Source of the DNA: Alphaproteobacteria bacterium
GTDB taxonomy: Bacteria > Pseudomonadota > Alphaproteobacteria > Micropepsales > Micropepsaceae
Length of the DNA: 64,000 nucleotides
NCBI GenBank assembly: GCA_016125165.1
Contig: WGMH01000007.1
Coordinates: forward strand, 1-64,000
Direction of reading: 5' to 3'
Shown: one piece after another, positions 1 to 9,541 of the stretch
Layout of the letters: every line of letters begins with the position of its first letter
Numbering within the stretch: the first letter of the stretch is position 1
Program-made: the position numbers and the translations under genes
The notes under the pieces: generated by a model
What the model saw: only the letters and a program-made list of their open reading frames with translations
Database searches by the model: none
Told to the model about the DNA's origin: nothing

Positions 1-1620
1 GGGCAGGGTATCGCCAATGCCGTTGGTATGGCGCTCGCCGAACGCATCCTGAATGCGCGCTTCGGCGATGACCTCATCAACCACAAGACCTATGTGATCG
101 CCTCTGACGGCGACTTGATGGAAGGCATCAGCCACGAGGCCATCGGCCTTGCCGGGCATCTGAAGCTTTCCAACCTGATCGTGCTGTTCGACGACAACCA
201 GATATCCATCGACGGCGCGATTTCGCTGTCCGATTCCACCGATCAGATCGCGCGCTTCAAGGCCGCGGGCTGGACCACCGATAGCTGCGACGGCCATGAC
301 GCCGCCGATGTCTATCGCGCGCTTGCCGCCGCGCAGAACGCGAGCGGCCCGGTGCTGATCGCCTGCAAGACGATCATCGGCTACGGCTTTCCCACCCGAG
401 CCGGTACGCAGAAAGCGCACAGCGATGCACCGGGCGCCGAAGAAATTGCCGGTGCGCGCAAGAACCTCGACTGGCCGCATGAAGCGTTTGTGGTTCCGGA
501 CGACATTCTCTCCGGCTGGCGCGCCATGGGCGCGCACGGAAAGGCCGCGCGCGAAGCCTGGGACAAGCGCAAGACTTCCTCTTCGAATGCCAAAGCGTTC
601 GATGCGGCCATGAGTGGCAATGTTCCCGCCGCCGCCGCCGAGGCCCTCACCGCGCTGAAGGCCAAATGGCTTGCGGAAAAGCCGACCGCCGCCACGCGCA
701 AAAGCTCGCTCGGCGTGCTTGAGGCGGTGAATGCCAACATGCCTGAAACCATAGGCGGCTCTGCCGACCTGACGCCCTCCAACAACACCAAGACCGGTGA
801 CATGGGCGATATCGCGCCCGGCAAATTCGCCGGTCGCTACGTGCGCTATGGCATTCGCGAGCACGGCATGGCCGCGGCCATGAACGGCATGGCACTGCAT
901 GGCGGCGTGGTACCTTACGGCGGCACCTTCATGGTGTTCTCCGATTACTGCCGCCCCTCGATTCGTCTCGCGGCGTTGATGGGGATTCGTTCCATCTTCG
1001 TGATGACGCATGATTCCATCGGCGTAGGCGAAGACGGGCCGACCCACCAGCCGGTCGAGCAGATCGCCTCGCTGCGCGCGATTCCGAATCTTCTGACCAT
1101 GCGTCCCGCCGACGCGGTGGAAACACTGGAGTGCTGGGAGATCGCGCTGAACAGCAAGAAGCGGCCCAGTGTCCTGGCGCTGACCCGTCAGGATGTGCCT
1201 GGCCTGCGCAACGAAGCTGCGGGCGAGAACAAATCTGCGAAAGGCGCTTACGTTCTGAGCGATGCGGACAATGCGAAAGTGACGCTGCTAGCCACCGGTT
1301 CCGAAGTGAGCCTGGCAATGACCGCACGCGATCTTCTGGCAAATGAGGGCATTGCGGCGCGCGTTGTTTCGATGCCGTGTCTGGAACTGTTCGCTGAACA
1401 GAACGAAACATATCGTGAGAGCGTTCTGGGCAAGGACACGGTTAGAATTGCGATTGAAGCGGGCGTTGCCCAGGGATGGGACCGTTACCTTGGACCCAAG
1501 GGCGTCTTCATCGGCATGCACAGCTTCGGCGCCAGCGCGCCTTACAAGGACGTCTACAAGCATTTCGGGATCACGCCGGAAGCCGTGGCCGCCACCGCCA
1601 AGAGCGCGCTGAAGAATTGA
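1..1620 (+). CDS. tkt: Transketolase, 5'-truncated by the window edge
   Basis: Thiamine-diphosphate enzyme of the non-oxidative pentose phosphate pathway that moves two-carbon ketol units between sugar phosphates in the cytosol. The reading frame is open from base 1 and starts inside the thiamine-binding domain at GQGIANAVGMA, so about 120 N-terminal residues are missing. The visible 539 residues include SDGDLMEGISHEA (diphosphate/metal binding), the pyrimidine domain with GVGEDGPTHQPVEQ, and a complete C-terminal domain. It is followed on the same strand by gap, pgk and a class I aldolase, a common alphaproteobacterial order for triose and pentose metabolism. A second, two-subunit transketolase lies at 26341-28123, so this is probably the housekeeping copy. 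Confidence 0.97.
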   Translation, partial: GQGIANAVGMALAERILNARFGDDLINHKTYVIASDGDLMEGISHEAIGLAGHLKLSNLIVLFDDNQISIDGAISLSDSTDQIARFKAAGWTTDSCDGHDAADVYRALAAAQNASGPVLIACKTIIGYGFPTRAGTQKAHSDAPGAEEIAGARKNLDWPHEAFVVPDDILSGWRAMGAHGKAAREAWDKRKTSSSNAKAFDAAMSGNVPAAAAEALTALKAKWLAEKPTAATRKSSLGVLEAVNANMPETIGGSADLTPSNNTKTGDMGDIAPGKFAGRYVRYGIREHGMAAAMNGMALHGGVVPYGGTFMVFSDYCRPSIRLAALMGIRSIFVMTHDSIGVGEDGPTHQPVEQIASLRAIPNLLTMRPADAVETLECWEIALNSKKRPSVLALTRQDVPGLRNEAAGENKSAKGAYVLSDADNAKVTLLATGSEVSLAMTARDLLANEGIAARVVSMPCLELFAEQNETYRESVLGKDTVRIAIEAGVAQGWDRYLGPKGVFIGMHSFGASAPYKDVYKHFGITPEAVAATAKSALKN

Positions 1621-1686
1621 AAACCATCTGGGTGGCAGGGCTGCGTTTCGCTCCGCTCGCTGTCCAGCCATGACGAGGAGACAGAA

Positions 1687-2694
1687 ATGACGTTACGTGT
1701 CGCGATCAACGGCTTTGGCCGCATCGGCCGCCTTGTGCTGCGCGCCATCGTGGAATCAGGCCGCACCGACATTCAGGTCGTGGGCGTAAACGATCTGGGC
1801 CCGGTGGAAACCAATGCGCACCTGCTGCGCTATGACAGCGTGCACGGACGTTTCCCCAGTGACGTCAAGGTCGATGGCGATTTCATCATCGTCGATGGCA
1901 AGAAGATCAAGGTGACCGCCGAGCGCGATCCATCAAAGCTGCCGCACAAAGATCTGGGCGTCGATATCGCACTGGAATGCACCGGCATCTTCACCGCGAA
2001 GGACAAAGCGAGCGCACATCTGGAAGCGGGCGCAAAGCGCGTTCTGGTTTCCGCGCCCGCCGACGGCGTGGACCTGACGGTCGTCTATGGCGTGAACCAC
2101 GACAAGCTGACGAAGGATCATCTGATCGTTTCAAATGCCTCATGCACCACCAACTGTCTCGTGCCGGTAGCGAAAGTGCTGCATGACACGGTGGGCATCG
2201 AACGCGGCATGATGACGACGATTCATTCCTACACGGGCGACCAGCCGACGCTCGACACGATGCACAAGGATCTCTACCGCGCGCGCGCCGCAGCCCTTTC
2301 GATGATCCCGACGTCCACGGGCGCGGCGAAGGCCGTGGGCCTGGTGCTGCCGGATCTCAAAGGCAAGCTCGACGGCATCTCCGTGCGCGTACCGACGCCG
2401 AACGTTTCGCTGGTGGACCTGAAGGTCGTGACCAAGCGCGACACGACGGCGGAGGAAGTGAACAACGCCATGAAGGCCGCCGCTGCCGGCGCGCTGAAGG
2501 GCATCCTTGCCATTGTGGACGACAAGCTGGTCTCCAGTGACTTCAACCACAATCCGGCCTCGTCGTCGTTCGCGCTCGACCAGACCAAGGTGATGGACGG
2601 CAATTTCGTCAGCGTGATGAGCTGGTACGACAACGAATGGGGCTTCTCCAACCGCATGGCCGATACCGCCGTTGCGATGGGCAAGCTGATCTGA
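1687..2694 (+). CDS. gap: Glyceraldehyde-3-phosphate dehydrogenase
   Basis: Oxidises and phosphorylates glyceraldehyde 3-phosphate to 1,3-bisphosphoglycerate with NAD(P). The 335 residues match the usual family length. The N-terminal Rossmann motif is [14 protein letters not shown], the catalytic Cys lies in [12 protein letters not shown] (about residue 156), and the phosphate-binding stretch [12 protein letters not shown] and the C-terminal [12 protein letters not shown] are intact. A GAGGAG-like ribosome site lies just before the ATG. The gene is 66 bases after transketolase and 7 bases before pgk, so transcription with both is likely. Whether it prefers NAD or NADP cannot be told securely by eye. 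Confidence 0.97.
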   Translation: MTLRVAINGFGRIGRLVLRAIVESGRTDIQVVGVNDLGPVETNAHLLRYDSVHGRFPSDVKVDGDFIIVDGKKIKVTAERDPSKLPHKDLGVDIALECTGIFTAKDKASAHLEAGAKRVLVSAPADGVDLTVVYGVNHDKLTKDHLIVSNASCTTNCLVPVAKVLHDTVGIERGMMTTIHSYTGDQPTLDTMHKDLYRARAAALSMIPTSTGAAKAVGLVLPDLKGKLDGISVRVPTPNVSLVDLKVVTKRDTTAEEVNNAMKAAAAGALKGILAIVDDKLVSSDFNHNPASSSFALDQTKVMDGNFVSVMSWYDNEWGFSNRMADTAVAMGKLI

Positions 2695-2701
2695 GCAGGC
2701 G

Positions 2702-3898
2702 ATGAGCTATCACACGCTTGACGACCTGCACGTCAAAGGTAAGCGCGTTCTCGTGCGCGCGGACCTGAACGTGCCGATGATGGACGGGAAGGTCACCGAC
2801 AGCGCGCGCATCGACCGGCAGGCGCCGACCATCCGCGAGCTGGCCGAAAAGGGCGCGCGCGTGATCGTGCTTTCGCATTTCGACCGGCCAAAGGGAAAGC
2901 GCGTGCCGTCCATGTCGCTCAAGCCGGTGGCAGAACCGCTGGCAATGGCGGTTGGCCGTGCCGTTGCCTTTGCCGATGACTGCGTGGGCGCGGATGCGGA
3001 AGCCGCCATCGCCAGGCTGAAAGACGGCGATGTTCTGCTGCTGGAGAACACGCGCTTTCACGCCGGCGAGGAAGCGAACGATCCGGCATTCGTGAAGCAG
3101 GTTGCAGCGCTCGGCGACATCTTCGTCAATGACGCGTTCTCGGCAGCGCATCGTGCCCATGCGACGACCGAAGGCGTGGCGCATCTTCTGCCGAACGCGG
3201 CGGGCCGCTCCATGCAGAGCGAACTTGAGCATCTGCACAAGGCACTCTCCGATCCCAAGCGGCCGCTGATGGCAGTTGTGGGCGGCGCGAAAGTTTCCAC
3301 CAAGATCGCGCTGCTGAACAATCTCGTTTCCAAGGTCGATACGCTGGTGATCGGCGGAGCGATGGCGAACACCTTCCTCGCCGCCGAAGGCCGCGAGGTC
3401 GGCAAATCGCTGGTCGAAGCCGATCACTACGACACCGCGCGCGCCATCATCGCAAAGGCGAACGAAACCGGCTGCGTGATCGTGCTGCCGGTGGACGTGA
3501 CGGTCGCGAAAGAATTTAAGGCGAACGCGGCGCATCGCACCTGCGATGTGTTTTCCGTGGCCACGGACGAGATGATCCTCGACGTCGGACCGGAAAGCAT
3601 CGCGCATTTCAACAACCGGCTTTCGACGACCGAAACGCTGGTGTGGAACGGCCCGTTCGGCGCCTTCGAAACCCCGCCCTTCGACAAGGGCACGGTGGAG
3701 GCCGCGAAGCTGGTGGCCGCGCGCACCAAGGCCGGTTACATGCTTTCGGTGGCGGGAGGCGGCGACACGGTGGCCGCGCTCAATCATGCCGGCGTGGCGG
3801 ACGATTTCACCTATGTATCCACGGCCGGTGGCGCGTTTCTGGAATGGCTTGAAGGACAAGAACTGCCGGGCGTCGCAGCACTGGCAACTGGGGAGTGA
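2702..3898 (+). CDS. pgk: Phosphoglycerate kinase
   Basis: Transfers the acyl phosphate of 1,3-bisphosphoglycerate to ADP in glycolysis, and runs in reverse in gluconeogenesis. The 398 residues are the standard length for bacterial PGK. Hallmarks in order: VRADLNVPM near the N-terminus, the substrate-binding stretch [19 protein letters not shown] at the domain interface, [16 protein letters not shown], and the nucleotide-binding [12 protein letters not shown] near the C-terminus. It follows gap by 7 bases. Its stop codon coincides with the ribosome-binding region of the aldolase gene, consistent with translational coupling. Confidence 0.97.
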   Translation: MSYHTLDDLHVKGKRVLVRADLNVPMMDGKVTDSARIDRQAPTIRELAEKGARVIVLSHFDRPKGKRVPSMSLKPVAEPLAMAVGRAVAFADDCVGADAEAAIARLKDGDVLLLENTRFHAGEEANDPAFVKQVAALGDIFVNDAFSAAHRAHATTEGVAHLLPNAAGRSMQSELEHLHKALSDPKRPLMAVVGGAKVSTKIALLNNLVSKVDTLVIGGAMANTFLAAEGREVGKSLVEADHYDTARAIIAKANETGCVIVLPVDVTVAKEFKANAAHRTCDVFSVATDEMILDVGPESIAHFNNRLSTTETLVWNGPFGAFETPPFDKGTVEAAKLVAARTKAGYMLSVAGGGDTVAALNHAGVADDFTYVSTAGGAFLEWLEGQELPGVAALATGE

Positions 3899-3903
3899 AG
3901 AAA

Positions 3904-4917
3904 ATGAATCTCGCGGAACTGAACGCAATCGCGAAAAAGATGGTGGCGAAGGGCAAGGGCATTCTGGCAGCCGACGAATCCACTGGCACCATCAAGAAGC
4001 GTTTCGACAAGATCGGCGTGGAAAACACCGAAGAGAACCGCCGCGACTATCGCGAGATGATGTTTCGCACCCCGGTGATGAAGGAACGCATCTCCGGCGT
4101 GATCCTGTTCGACGAGACTATCCGCCAGAAAGCGGCAGACGGCACGCCGCTGGTGAAGCTGATCGAAGAGACCGGCGCGGTGCCGGGCATCAAGGTGGAC
4201 AAGGGCGCGCAGCCGCTCGCTGGTGATGAAGGCCAGACGGTGACCGAAGGGCTCGACGGTCTCCGCGAACGCCTCGTGGAATATCACAAGCTCGGCGCGC
4301 GTTTCGCCAAATGGCGCGCGACCTATGACCCCACGAAGCCTTCATGGAATTCCATCAACGCCAATGCGCATGCGCTGGCGCGCTATGCAGCGCTTTGCCA
4401 GGAAAACGGCATCGTGCCCATCGTCGAGCCGGAAGTTCTGATGGACTACGACAACGATATCGATGCCTGCGCGCGGGTGACCGAATGGGTGCTGAAGGAA
4501 GTGTTCCACCAGCTGTACTACGCGAATGTTGCGCTGGAAGGCATCGTGCTGAAGCCTAACATGATCGTACCGGGCATGAAGGCTTCCAAGCAGGCGAGCG
4601 TGGATGACGTCGCCGACCGCACGGTGGAAGTGCTGAAGCGCTGCGTGCCGTCCGCAGTGCCGGGCATCGCGTTCCTCTCCGGCGGTCAGTCCGACCACGA
4701 TGCCACCGCGCATCTGAACGCCATGAACGCGCGCCACGCGCTGCCGTGGGCGCTGACCTTCTCCTATGGCCGCGCGCTGCAGGCCGCACCGCAAAAGGCG
4801 TGGAGCGGCAAAAAGGACAATGTCGCCGCTGCGCAAAACGCTTTCACCCATCGCGCCAAGATGAACGGCCTCGCCGCTACCGGCGAATGGAAAGCCGACA
4901 TGGAGAAGGCGGCCTGA
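3904..4917 (+). CDS. fba: Fructose-bisphosphate aldolase, class I
   Basis: Cleaves fructose 1,6-bisphosphate to dihydroxyacetone phosphate and glyceraldehyde 3-phosphate by a Schiff-base mechanism, without metal. The class is set by the active-site segment [13 protein letters not shown] with its Schiff-base Lys, by the N-terminal [16 protein letters not shown], and by the C-terminal [21 protein letters not shown] at 3895 is in frame, but the ATG at 3904 has GGGAG at 3891-3895 at better spacing, giving 337 residues. It overlaps or abuts pgk and is overlapped by the ThiE-like gene. Class I aldolases are less usual than class II in proteobacteria but common in some alphaproteobacterial groups. 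Confidence 0.95.
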   Translation: MNLAELNAIAKKMVAKGKGILAADESTGTIKKRFDKIGVENTEENRRDYREMMFRTPVMKERISGVILFDETIRQKAADGTPLVKLIEETGAVPGIKVDKGAQPLAGDEGQTVTEGLDGLRERLVEYHKLGARFAKWRATYDPTKPSWNSINANAHALARYAALCQENGIVPIVEPEVLMDYDNDIDACARVTEWVLKEVFHQLYYANVALEGIVLKPNMIVPGMKASKQASVDDVADRTVEVLKRCVPSAVPGIAFLSGGQSDHDATAHLNAMNARHALPWALTFSYGRALQAAPQKAWSGKKDNVAAAQNAFTHRAKMNGLAATGEWKADMEKAA

Positions 4918-5543
4918 GCGACTGCCGCCTTTATCTCATCACACCGCCGAAGCTTGAGCCGCGGGCTTTCAGCGAAGTGCTGAAGCGCGCGCTCGATGCG
5001 GGCGATGTGGCCTGCCTGCAATTGCGGCTGAAGGATGTGAGCGACGATGAGATCGCGCGCGCAACCGAAGCCCTGATGCCGCTGGCGCAAGCGCGCGATG
5101 TCGCCTTTATCCTGAACGACCGGCCCGATCTGGCTGCGAAGCTCGACTGCGACGGCGTGCATATCGGCCAGGAAGACGGCAGCTATGCCGACGCACGCGC
5201 AGCCGTGGGGAAGAACGCCATCGTCGGGGTGACCTGTCACAACTCGCGCGACCTCGCGTTCGAGGCAGGCGAAGCAGGCGCGGACTATGTGGCATTCGGC
5301 GCATTCTTCCCGACAGAGACGAAGGATGCCAAGACGCAGGCCGATATCGAACTGCTGCAATGGTGGGCTGAAACGATGACGGTGCCTTGCGTCGCCATCG
5401 GCGGCATCGCGGTTGAGAACGCGAAGCCGTTGATCGAAGCGGGCGCGGATTTTCTCGCCGTGTCGTCCGGCGTGTGGAATTACAAAGACGGCGCAGCAGC
5501 GGCGGTGAAAGCATTCAATGCCTTGATGCAGGGCGCGCCATGA
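4887..5543 (+). CDS. thiE: Thiamine-phosphate synthase family protein (ThiE-like)
   Basis: ThiE joins the pyrimidine and thiazole phosphates to give thiamine phosphate. Seen here: CRLYLITPP at the N-terminus, [20 protein letters not shown] with the substrate-binding Asp-Gly-Val-His, [11 protein letters not shown], the segment [16 protein letters not shown], and [19 protein letters not shown]. The ATG at 4887 lies inside the end of fba (31-base overlap). A CTG at 4914, eight bases after GGAG, is an alternative start. ThiE-like proteins also include TenI, which isomerises thiazole tautomers, and no other thi genes are nearby, so exact activity is inferred. Thiamine diphosphate is the transketolase cofactor, which may be relevant to its placement. 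Confidence 0.82.
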   Translation: MESRHGEGGLSDCRLYLITPPKLEPRAFSEVLKRALDAGDVACLQLRLKDVSDDEIARATEALMPLAQARDVAFILNDRPDLAAKLDCDGVHIGQEDGSYADARAAVGKNAIVGVTCHNSRDLAFEAGEAGADYVAFGAFFPTETKDAKTQADIELLQWWAETMTVPCVAIGGIAVENAKPLIEAGADFLAVSSGVWNYKDGAAAAVKAFNALMQGAP

Positions 5544-5875
5544 AACGGCGCGTGCGCACTGCCGAAGGAAGCGTTGAGATCGACGAAGTCGTGCTGCGCT
5601 GGAGCCTGATCCGCGAGCCGCATTACACGCCGGCCGAAGGCCACAAGGGGATGGTGTTCTCGGTCAAGGCGGATGGGCCGCGCGCGTTCCGCGAGCTGGT
5701 TCTGGAATTCCCCTATCCGGGGAAGAAACCCACGGGCTTCGTGAAGGCGCTCGAAGTGCCGCCGATCGAGCCTTCCGAAGTCGAGGCTGGAATCCGCGAG
5801 GCGCTGGCGGCGGGATGGGATCCCGTCTCCCGCGGGCGTGTTTTCATCTATGAAGTCGAGGGAAAAGAGGGCTGA
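5540..5875 (+). CDS. Conserved-looking hypothetical protein, 111 aa
   Basis: I do not recognise a family. The ATG overlaps the ThiE-like stop as ATGA, so translation is probably coupled. The protein has no signal peptide, membrane segment or cysteine. It is rich in charged residues with regular beta-type patterning ([34 protein letters not shown]) and ends with a short acidic tail. The composition suggests a small, soluble, mostly beta-strand cytoplasmic protein. It is the last gene of the run that begins with transketolase and gap; efp follows after a 99-base gap. Confidence 0.7.
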   Translation: MKRRVRTAEGSVEIDEVVLRWSLIREPHYTPAEGHKGMVFSVKADGPRAFRELVLEFPYPGKKPTGFVKALEVPPIEPSEVEAGIREALAAGWDPVSRGRVFIYEVEGKEG

Positions 5876-5974
5876 TCCGCCGCGAATTGCGCGCGCCCGG
5901 ACCCTCTGCTATCACCCGCCCGCTCTTTCAGACCGTTCGACACTTCAGCGCCCCCAAAGGAGGGGGAACCCCGT

Positions 5975-6544
5975 ATGGCCAAGATCAATGGCAACGATAT
6001 CCGCCCCGGCACGATGATCGAATACGAAGGCGGACTGTGGATGGCGGTGAAGACGGTGAAGGTGAAGCCCGGCAAGGGCGGCGCCTATAACCAGGTCGAA
6101 CTCAAGAACGTCACGCAGGGCACAAAACTCAACCAGCGTTTCCGCTCCGATGAAACGGTCGACGAAGTGTGGCTGGAGAAGAAGGATTTTCAGTTCCTCT
6201 TTGCCACAGGCGACATGCTGACTTTCATGGACATGGAGAGCTATGAGCAGATCGAGCTTTCCGTCGAATTCGTCGGCGAAGATCAGGCGCAATATCTTCA
6301 GGACGGCATGAAGACGCTGGTGCAGCTTTACGATGGCAAGCCCATCGGCATCGCCCTGCCCCAGCACGTGACGCTTGCCGTGACCGAAGCCGATCCGGTG
6401 CTGCGCGGCGGCACGGCGGCGCCTTCCTACAAGAGCGCCACGCTCGAAAACGGCATGAAGATTCAGGTACCGCCCTTCATCGAGGCGGGAGAGAAGATCA
6501 TCGTTGCCACCGAAGACGGCAGCTATGTGCGCAGAGGTGAGTGA
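5975..6544 (+). CDS. efp: Elongation factor P
   Basis: Binds between the ribosomal P and E sites and helps form peptide bonds at polyproline stretches. The 189 residues match the three-domain family length. The tip loop of domain I reads [12 protein letters not shown], with Lys34 at the position modified (beta-lysylated) in gamma-proteobacteria; no epmA or epmB gene is in the window. The C-terminal signature region [20 protein letters not shown] sequence is present as [17 protein letters not shown] strong AAAGGAGG ribosome site precedes the ATG. The 99-base leader has a possible -35/-10 pair (TTGCGC at 5887, TATCAC at 5910, 17-base spacer), which is weak evidence. Confidence 0.96.
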   Translation: MAKINGNDIRPGTMIEYEGGLWMAVKTVKVKPGKGGAYNQVELKNVTQGTKLNQRFRSDETVDEVWLEKKDFQFLFATGDMLTFMDMESYEQIELSVEFVGEDQAQYLQDGMKTLVQLYDGKPIGIALPQHVTLAVTEADPVLRGGTAAPSYKSATLENGMKIQVPPFIEAGEKIIVATEDGSYVRRGE

Positions 6545-6548
6545 GTAG

Positions 6549-7343
6549 ATGGCTTATCTGTCGCCTGCCTTGAACGTGATGATCGCCGCTGCGCGCAAGG
6601 CGGGGCGCCGGCTCATCCGCGATTTCGGGGAGATCGAGAATCTCCAGGTCTCCATGAAGGGGCCGGGCGATTTCGTGTCTGTTGCCGATCAGCGCACCGA
6701 GAGCATTCTGGTGGGCGAACTGCAGAAGGCGCGGCCGGGGTATCCCATCCTCTCCGAAGAAGTGGGCCTGATTGACGGGCCGGACAAATCACACCGCTTC
6801 ATCATCGATCCGCTCGATGGGACCACGAATTTCCTGCACGGCATCGCGCAATTCGCGATCTCCATCGGCATGGAGCGCGATGGGCAATTGCAATCCGCCG
6901 TGGTGTTCAATCCCATCACCGACGAACTGTTCACCGCCGAGCGCGGCAGTGGCGCATACTTGAACGACAAGCGCCTGCGCGTGGCCGCGCGCCGAGACCT
7001 GAAAATGTCACTGGCAGGCACGGGAATGCCCAACATAGGCAAAGAGGGCCATGAAAAATTTCTGGCTGAGCTGACGGCCGTCATGGCCGAAACGGCGGGC
7101 GTGCGCCGCATGGGTTCGGCGGCGCTCGATCTGGCTTATGTGGCAGCAGGCCGCCTTGATGCCTTCTGGGAGCGCAACCTCGCCGCCTGGGATGTTGCTG
7201 CGGGCATTCTTTTGGTGAAGGAAGCGGGCGGCGTTGTGACCGATCTTTCCGGCGGCGAGCGCATGCTCGAAACAGGCAACGTGCTTGCGGCCAACGAAGC
7301 CCTGCACCCCCAGTATCTGAAGCTGCTCAAGGCGGCAGGTTGA
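6549..7343 (+). CDS. suhB: Inositol monophosphatase family protein (SuhB-like)
   Basis: Magnesium-dependent phosphomonoesterase of the inositol monophosphatase superfamily; SuhB also has a role in ribosomal RNA transcription in enterobacteria. Both family motifs are present: SEEVG with the catalytic Glu, DPLDGTTNFLHG (motif 1), and WDVAAGILLVKEAGG (motif 2). The 264 residues equal the normal length. The gene starts 4 bases after efp, and an efp-suhB-type pairing is common in Alphaproteobacteria. The natural substrate (inositol phosphate, histidinol phosphate, fructose 1,6-bisphosphate) cannot be decided from sequence. SuhB-like is the conservative call. Confidence 0.9.
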   Translation: MAYLSPALNVMIAAARKAGRRLIRDFGEIENLQVSMKGPGDFVSVADQRTESILVGELQKARPGYPILSEEVGLIDGPDKSHRFIIDPLDGTTNFLHGIAQFAISIGMERDGQLQSAVVFNPITDELFTAERGSGAYLNDKRLRVAARRDLKMSLAGTGMPNIGKEGHEKFLAELTAVMAETAGVRRMGSAALDLAYVAAGRLDAFWERNLAAWDVAAGILLVKEAGGVVTDLSGGERMLETGNVLAANEALHPQYLKLLKAAG

Positions 7344-7396
7344 GGGGCGCGCTCCGGATCAGTATGGTCCTGAGCCGGAACGAAGCAGCACGCACC

Positions 7397-8293
7397 ATGC
7401 CATTTCTCCGCATCCTGACTGTTGCCGCCATCATCGCATTCGCCGCGCCCTCGCTGGCGTTGGCGCAGATGTATCCCGGCGAGGATGTTCAGGTGAATCC
7501 ACAGGGCGTGCAGAACGGCCAGCTCCTTCTTTATCCCGGCGGCAAATATGGCCGCATTGTTCCGCGTCTGCGCGAACCCGGCGACAAGGACGCACCGATC
7601 AAGCTGCACATGCCGGCAAAGCGCAAAGTTGTCGTGCAGAGAGCCCCCAAACCGGAGGAAACCCCGCCCGCTGAGATGATGGCCAGCGCGCCGGAACCCA
7701 GCTATGTGCCCGAGCCTGTGAACGTGCCGCAGCCCAAGGTGGCCAAAAAAGCGCCTGCCAAGCAGAAGCCGGTTGAGGCCGTACCACCGCAGGAAACGGC
7801 CAGCTCCAGCGACTCGACCATTCCGTTCACTTTCGGCGTGCCGACGACGCCGATGGGACCGCAACGCCAAACCCCGCAACAGACCAAACCGGTGCAGAAA
7901 CTGGCCACCGTCGCGCCAAGCGCAAGCAAGGCACCCACGGCACCATCTGCTGAGGATACGATCCCGGCGACGCTGACACGGTATGGCCAGATCAAGTTCC
8001 GCAAGGACGCCACCGATCTGGTGCCGGCGGCAATGGACGGCATCAAGAAGCTGGCCGGAAATCTGAATATCGCCATGGATGGCGGCGGACAGCGTGTGGA
8101 AGTGTACGCCTATGGCGGAAAGCTCGGCGACAAAGGCATGGATGCGCGCCGCCTTTCGCTGAAGCGCGCGATGACAATTCGCCAGCTGCTGATCGATGCC
8201 GGAGTTTCCTCCAGCATCATCGACCTCCACGCCATGGGCGGCGCCTATGAAGATCCCGCCGATCGCGTGGATGTGTATGTGAAGATGAGCTGA
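7397..8293 (+). CDS. Secreted OmpA-C-like protein with a Pro/Lys-rich linker
   Basis: Probably a periplasmic or outer-membrane-associated protein that contacts peptidoglycan. The ATG at 7397 begins a clear signal peptide (MPFLRILTVAAIIAFAAPSL, cleavage after ALA). After it comes a short ordered region, then a Pro/Lys/Ala-rich stretch (about residues 70-180) typical of wall-spanning linkers. The C-terminal 100 residues resemble an OmpA-like domain: an FRKDATDL start, RRLSLKRAMTIRQLL in place of the usual NxxLSxxRA helix, and a final DRVDVYV strand. No beta-barrel domain is visible. Upstream in-frame starts at 7340 (TTG) and 7364 (ATG) would only lengthen the N-region. Its 3' end converges with scoB, 4 bases away. 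Confidence 0.78.
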   Translation: MPFLRILTVAAIIAFAAPSLALAQMYPGEDVQVNPQGVQNGQLLLYPGGKYGRIVPRLREPGDKDAPIKLHMPAKRKVVVQRAPKPEETPPAEMMASAPEPSYVPEPVNVPQPKVAKKAPAKQKPVEAVPPQETASSSDSTIPFTFGVPTTPMGPQRQTPQQTKPVQKLATVAPSASKAPTAPSAEDTIPATLTRYGQIKFRKDATDLVPAAMDGIKKLAGNLNIAMDGGGQRVEVYAYGGKLGDKGMDARRLSLKRAMTIRQLLIDAGVSSSIIDLHAMGGAYEDPADRVDVYVKMS

Positions 8294-8297
8294 GCGG

Positions 8298-8924
8298 CTA
8301 GACCAGCGTGGCCTGTGTCTTGGCCGCGATTTCTTCGCGCGAGACACCGGGGGCGATTGCTGCAACAGCGAGCCCACCCTTCACGACATCAAAGATGCCA
8401 AGATTGGTGATGATACGCTGCACGCAATGAACACCGGTGAGCGGGAGCGTGCAGGCTTTCAGCAGTTTGGGATTTCCCGCCTTGTCGGTGTGATCCATGA
8501 TCACGACGCAGCGTTTGACGCCAGCGACAAGATCCATCGCCCCGCCCATGCCCTTCACCAGCTTGCCTGGCACCATCCAGTTGGCCAGATCGCCTTCCTG
8601 GCTCACTTCCATCGCGCCCAGAATGGAAAGATCAATGTGACCGCCACGGATCATGGCAAAGCTGTCAGCGGATGAAAAATAGGACGTGCGCGGCAGCGCG
8701 GTGATCGTCTGCTTGCCCGCGTTGATGAGGTCCGGATCAATTTCGTTCTCGCGCGGGAACGGCCCCATGCCGAGCATGCCATTTTCGCTCTGCAGAGTGA
8801 CATCCATCCCGTCGGGAATATAGTTCGCGACCAGGGTTGGGATACCGATGCCGAGGTTCACATAGAAGCCATCGCGCAGTTCCTGCGCGGCGCGTTCGGC
8901 CATTTCATCGCGTGTCCACGGCAT
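8298..8924 (-). CDS. scoB: 3-oxoacid CoA-transferase, subunit B
   Basis: Beta subunit of succinyl-CoA:3-ketoacid CoA-transferase, which activates acetoacetate by moving CoA from succinyl-CoA. The N-terminal [16 protein letters not shown], the [13 protein letters not shown] segment and [11 protein letters not shown], which carries the catalytic Glu that forms the CoA thioester, are all present. [15 protein letters not shown] and [17 protein letters not shown] follow in the expected order. The 208 residues are a full-length subunit. Unusually, the alpha-subunit gene is not adjacent: a PEBP-family gene lies between them on the same strand. Confidence 0.94.
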   Translation of the reverse strand: MPWTRDEMAERAAQELRDGFYVNLGIGIPTLVANYIPDGMDVTLQSENGMLGMGPFPRENEIDPDLINAGKQTITALPRTSYFSSADSFAMIRGGHIDLSILGAMEVSQEGDLANWMVPGKLVKGMGGAMDLVAGVKRCVVIMDHTDKAGNPKLLKACTLPLTGVHCVQRIITNLGIFDVVKGGLAVAAIAPGVSREEIAAKTQATLV

Positions 8925-8942
8925 CGCTCTCTCCCATGGCCG

Positions 8943-9461
8943 TCAAGGTGTGACGGCCGTTCCCTTCAAGCTCGCCTGGGCCAGTGCCAGAGACGACAGA
9001 GCCCGGTTCAGTTCATTGGCATCAGAATCATCAACGATCGCAGGCGCGGCACTGCCCAAAGCAAAGATCGTGAATTCATAATTGTGCACGCCGGTTCCGG
9101 CGGGCGGACAGGGACCATTGTAGAACGGATCGCCAAAATTGCTCTTGAGCCCCTCGGCGCCGGGCGGCAGCGCGCCCCCTTTGGGAAGGCTCGTGACATT
9201 CGCCGGAATGTTGATCGCCATCCAGTGTGACCAGCCTGACGGCAGGACACTGGTATCGACGAAGGTCAGGACAAAACTTCTGGTGCCCGCAGGCGCGCCG
9301 GACCAGTTCAGTTGCGGCGCGATATTCTCGCCACCGCAACGCTTGTAAATCTGTTCTTTCGCAATCGCTGCGCCGGGCTTGAGCTGAGGGCTTGTCAACT
9401 CCATCGCCGATGCGCTGGTGCAAAGCGCCATCGCGGTCAGCATTGACAATAGTGTTCTCAT
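8943..9461 (-). CDS. Secreted PEBP (YbhB/YbcL)-family protein
   Basis: Member of the phosphatidylethanolamine-binding/Raf-kinase-inhibitor-like family, whose bacterial roles are poorly known. The ATG at 9461 has a GGAGG ribosome site (9466-9473 on the reverse strand) and starts a signal peptide (MRTLLSMLTAMALCTSASA). The mature part shows CGGENIAPQLNWSGAP, SGWSHWMAINIPANV with the conserved His-Trp, and YNGPCPPAGTGVHNYEF, the ligand-pocket loop. The usual Asp-Pro-Asp-Ala-Pro motif is degraded to DTSVLPSG. It lies between scoA and scoB, 80 bases after scoA and 18 before scoB, which is an odd place for it. A longer in-frame start at 9545 is less likely. Confidence 0.88.
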   Translation of the reverse strand: MRTLLSMLTAMALCTSASAMELTSPQLKPGAAIAKEQIYKRCGGENIAPQLNWSGAPAGTRSFVLTFVDTSVLPSGWSHWMAINIPANVTSLPKGGALPPGAEGLKSNFGDPFYNGPCPPAGTGVHNYEFTIFALGSAAPAIVDDSDANELNRALSSLALAQASLKGTAVTP

Positions 9462-9541
9462 TACCGTTCCTCCAGAGATCGTCCGGAGACTAGGGCAGAG
9501 ATGCGCGGCAAACCGATCACGATGCATTGAAGTGCGTTCCG

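Noticed and set aside
2609..3928. A 439-residue open frame on the minus strand opposite pgk
   Set aside because: It is antisense to a certain gene, is His/Arg-rich and shows no family motif; high G+C sequence gives such long shadow frames.
7136..8377. A 413-residue open frame on the minus strand over suhB and the OmpA-like gene
   Set aside because: Arg/His/Gly-rich shadow sequence spanning two well-supported genes.
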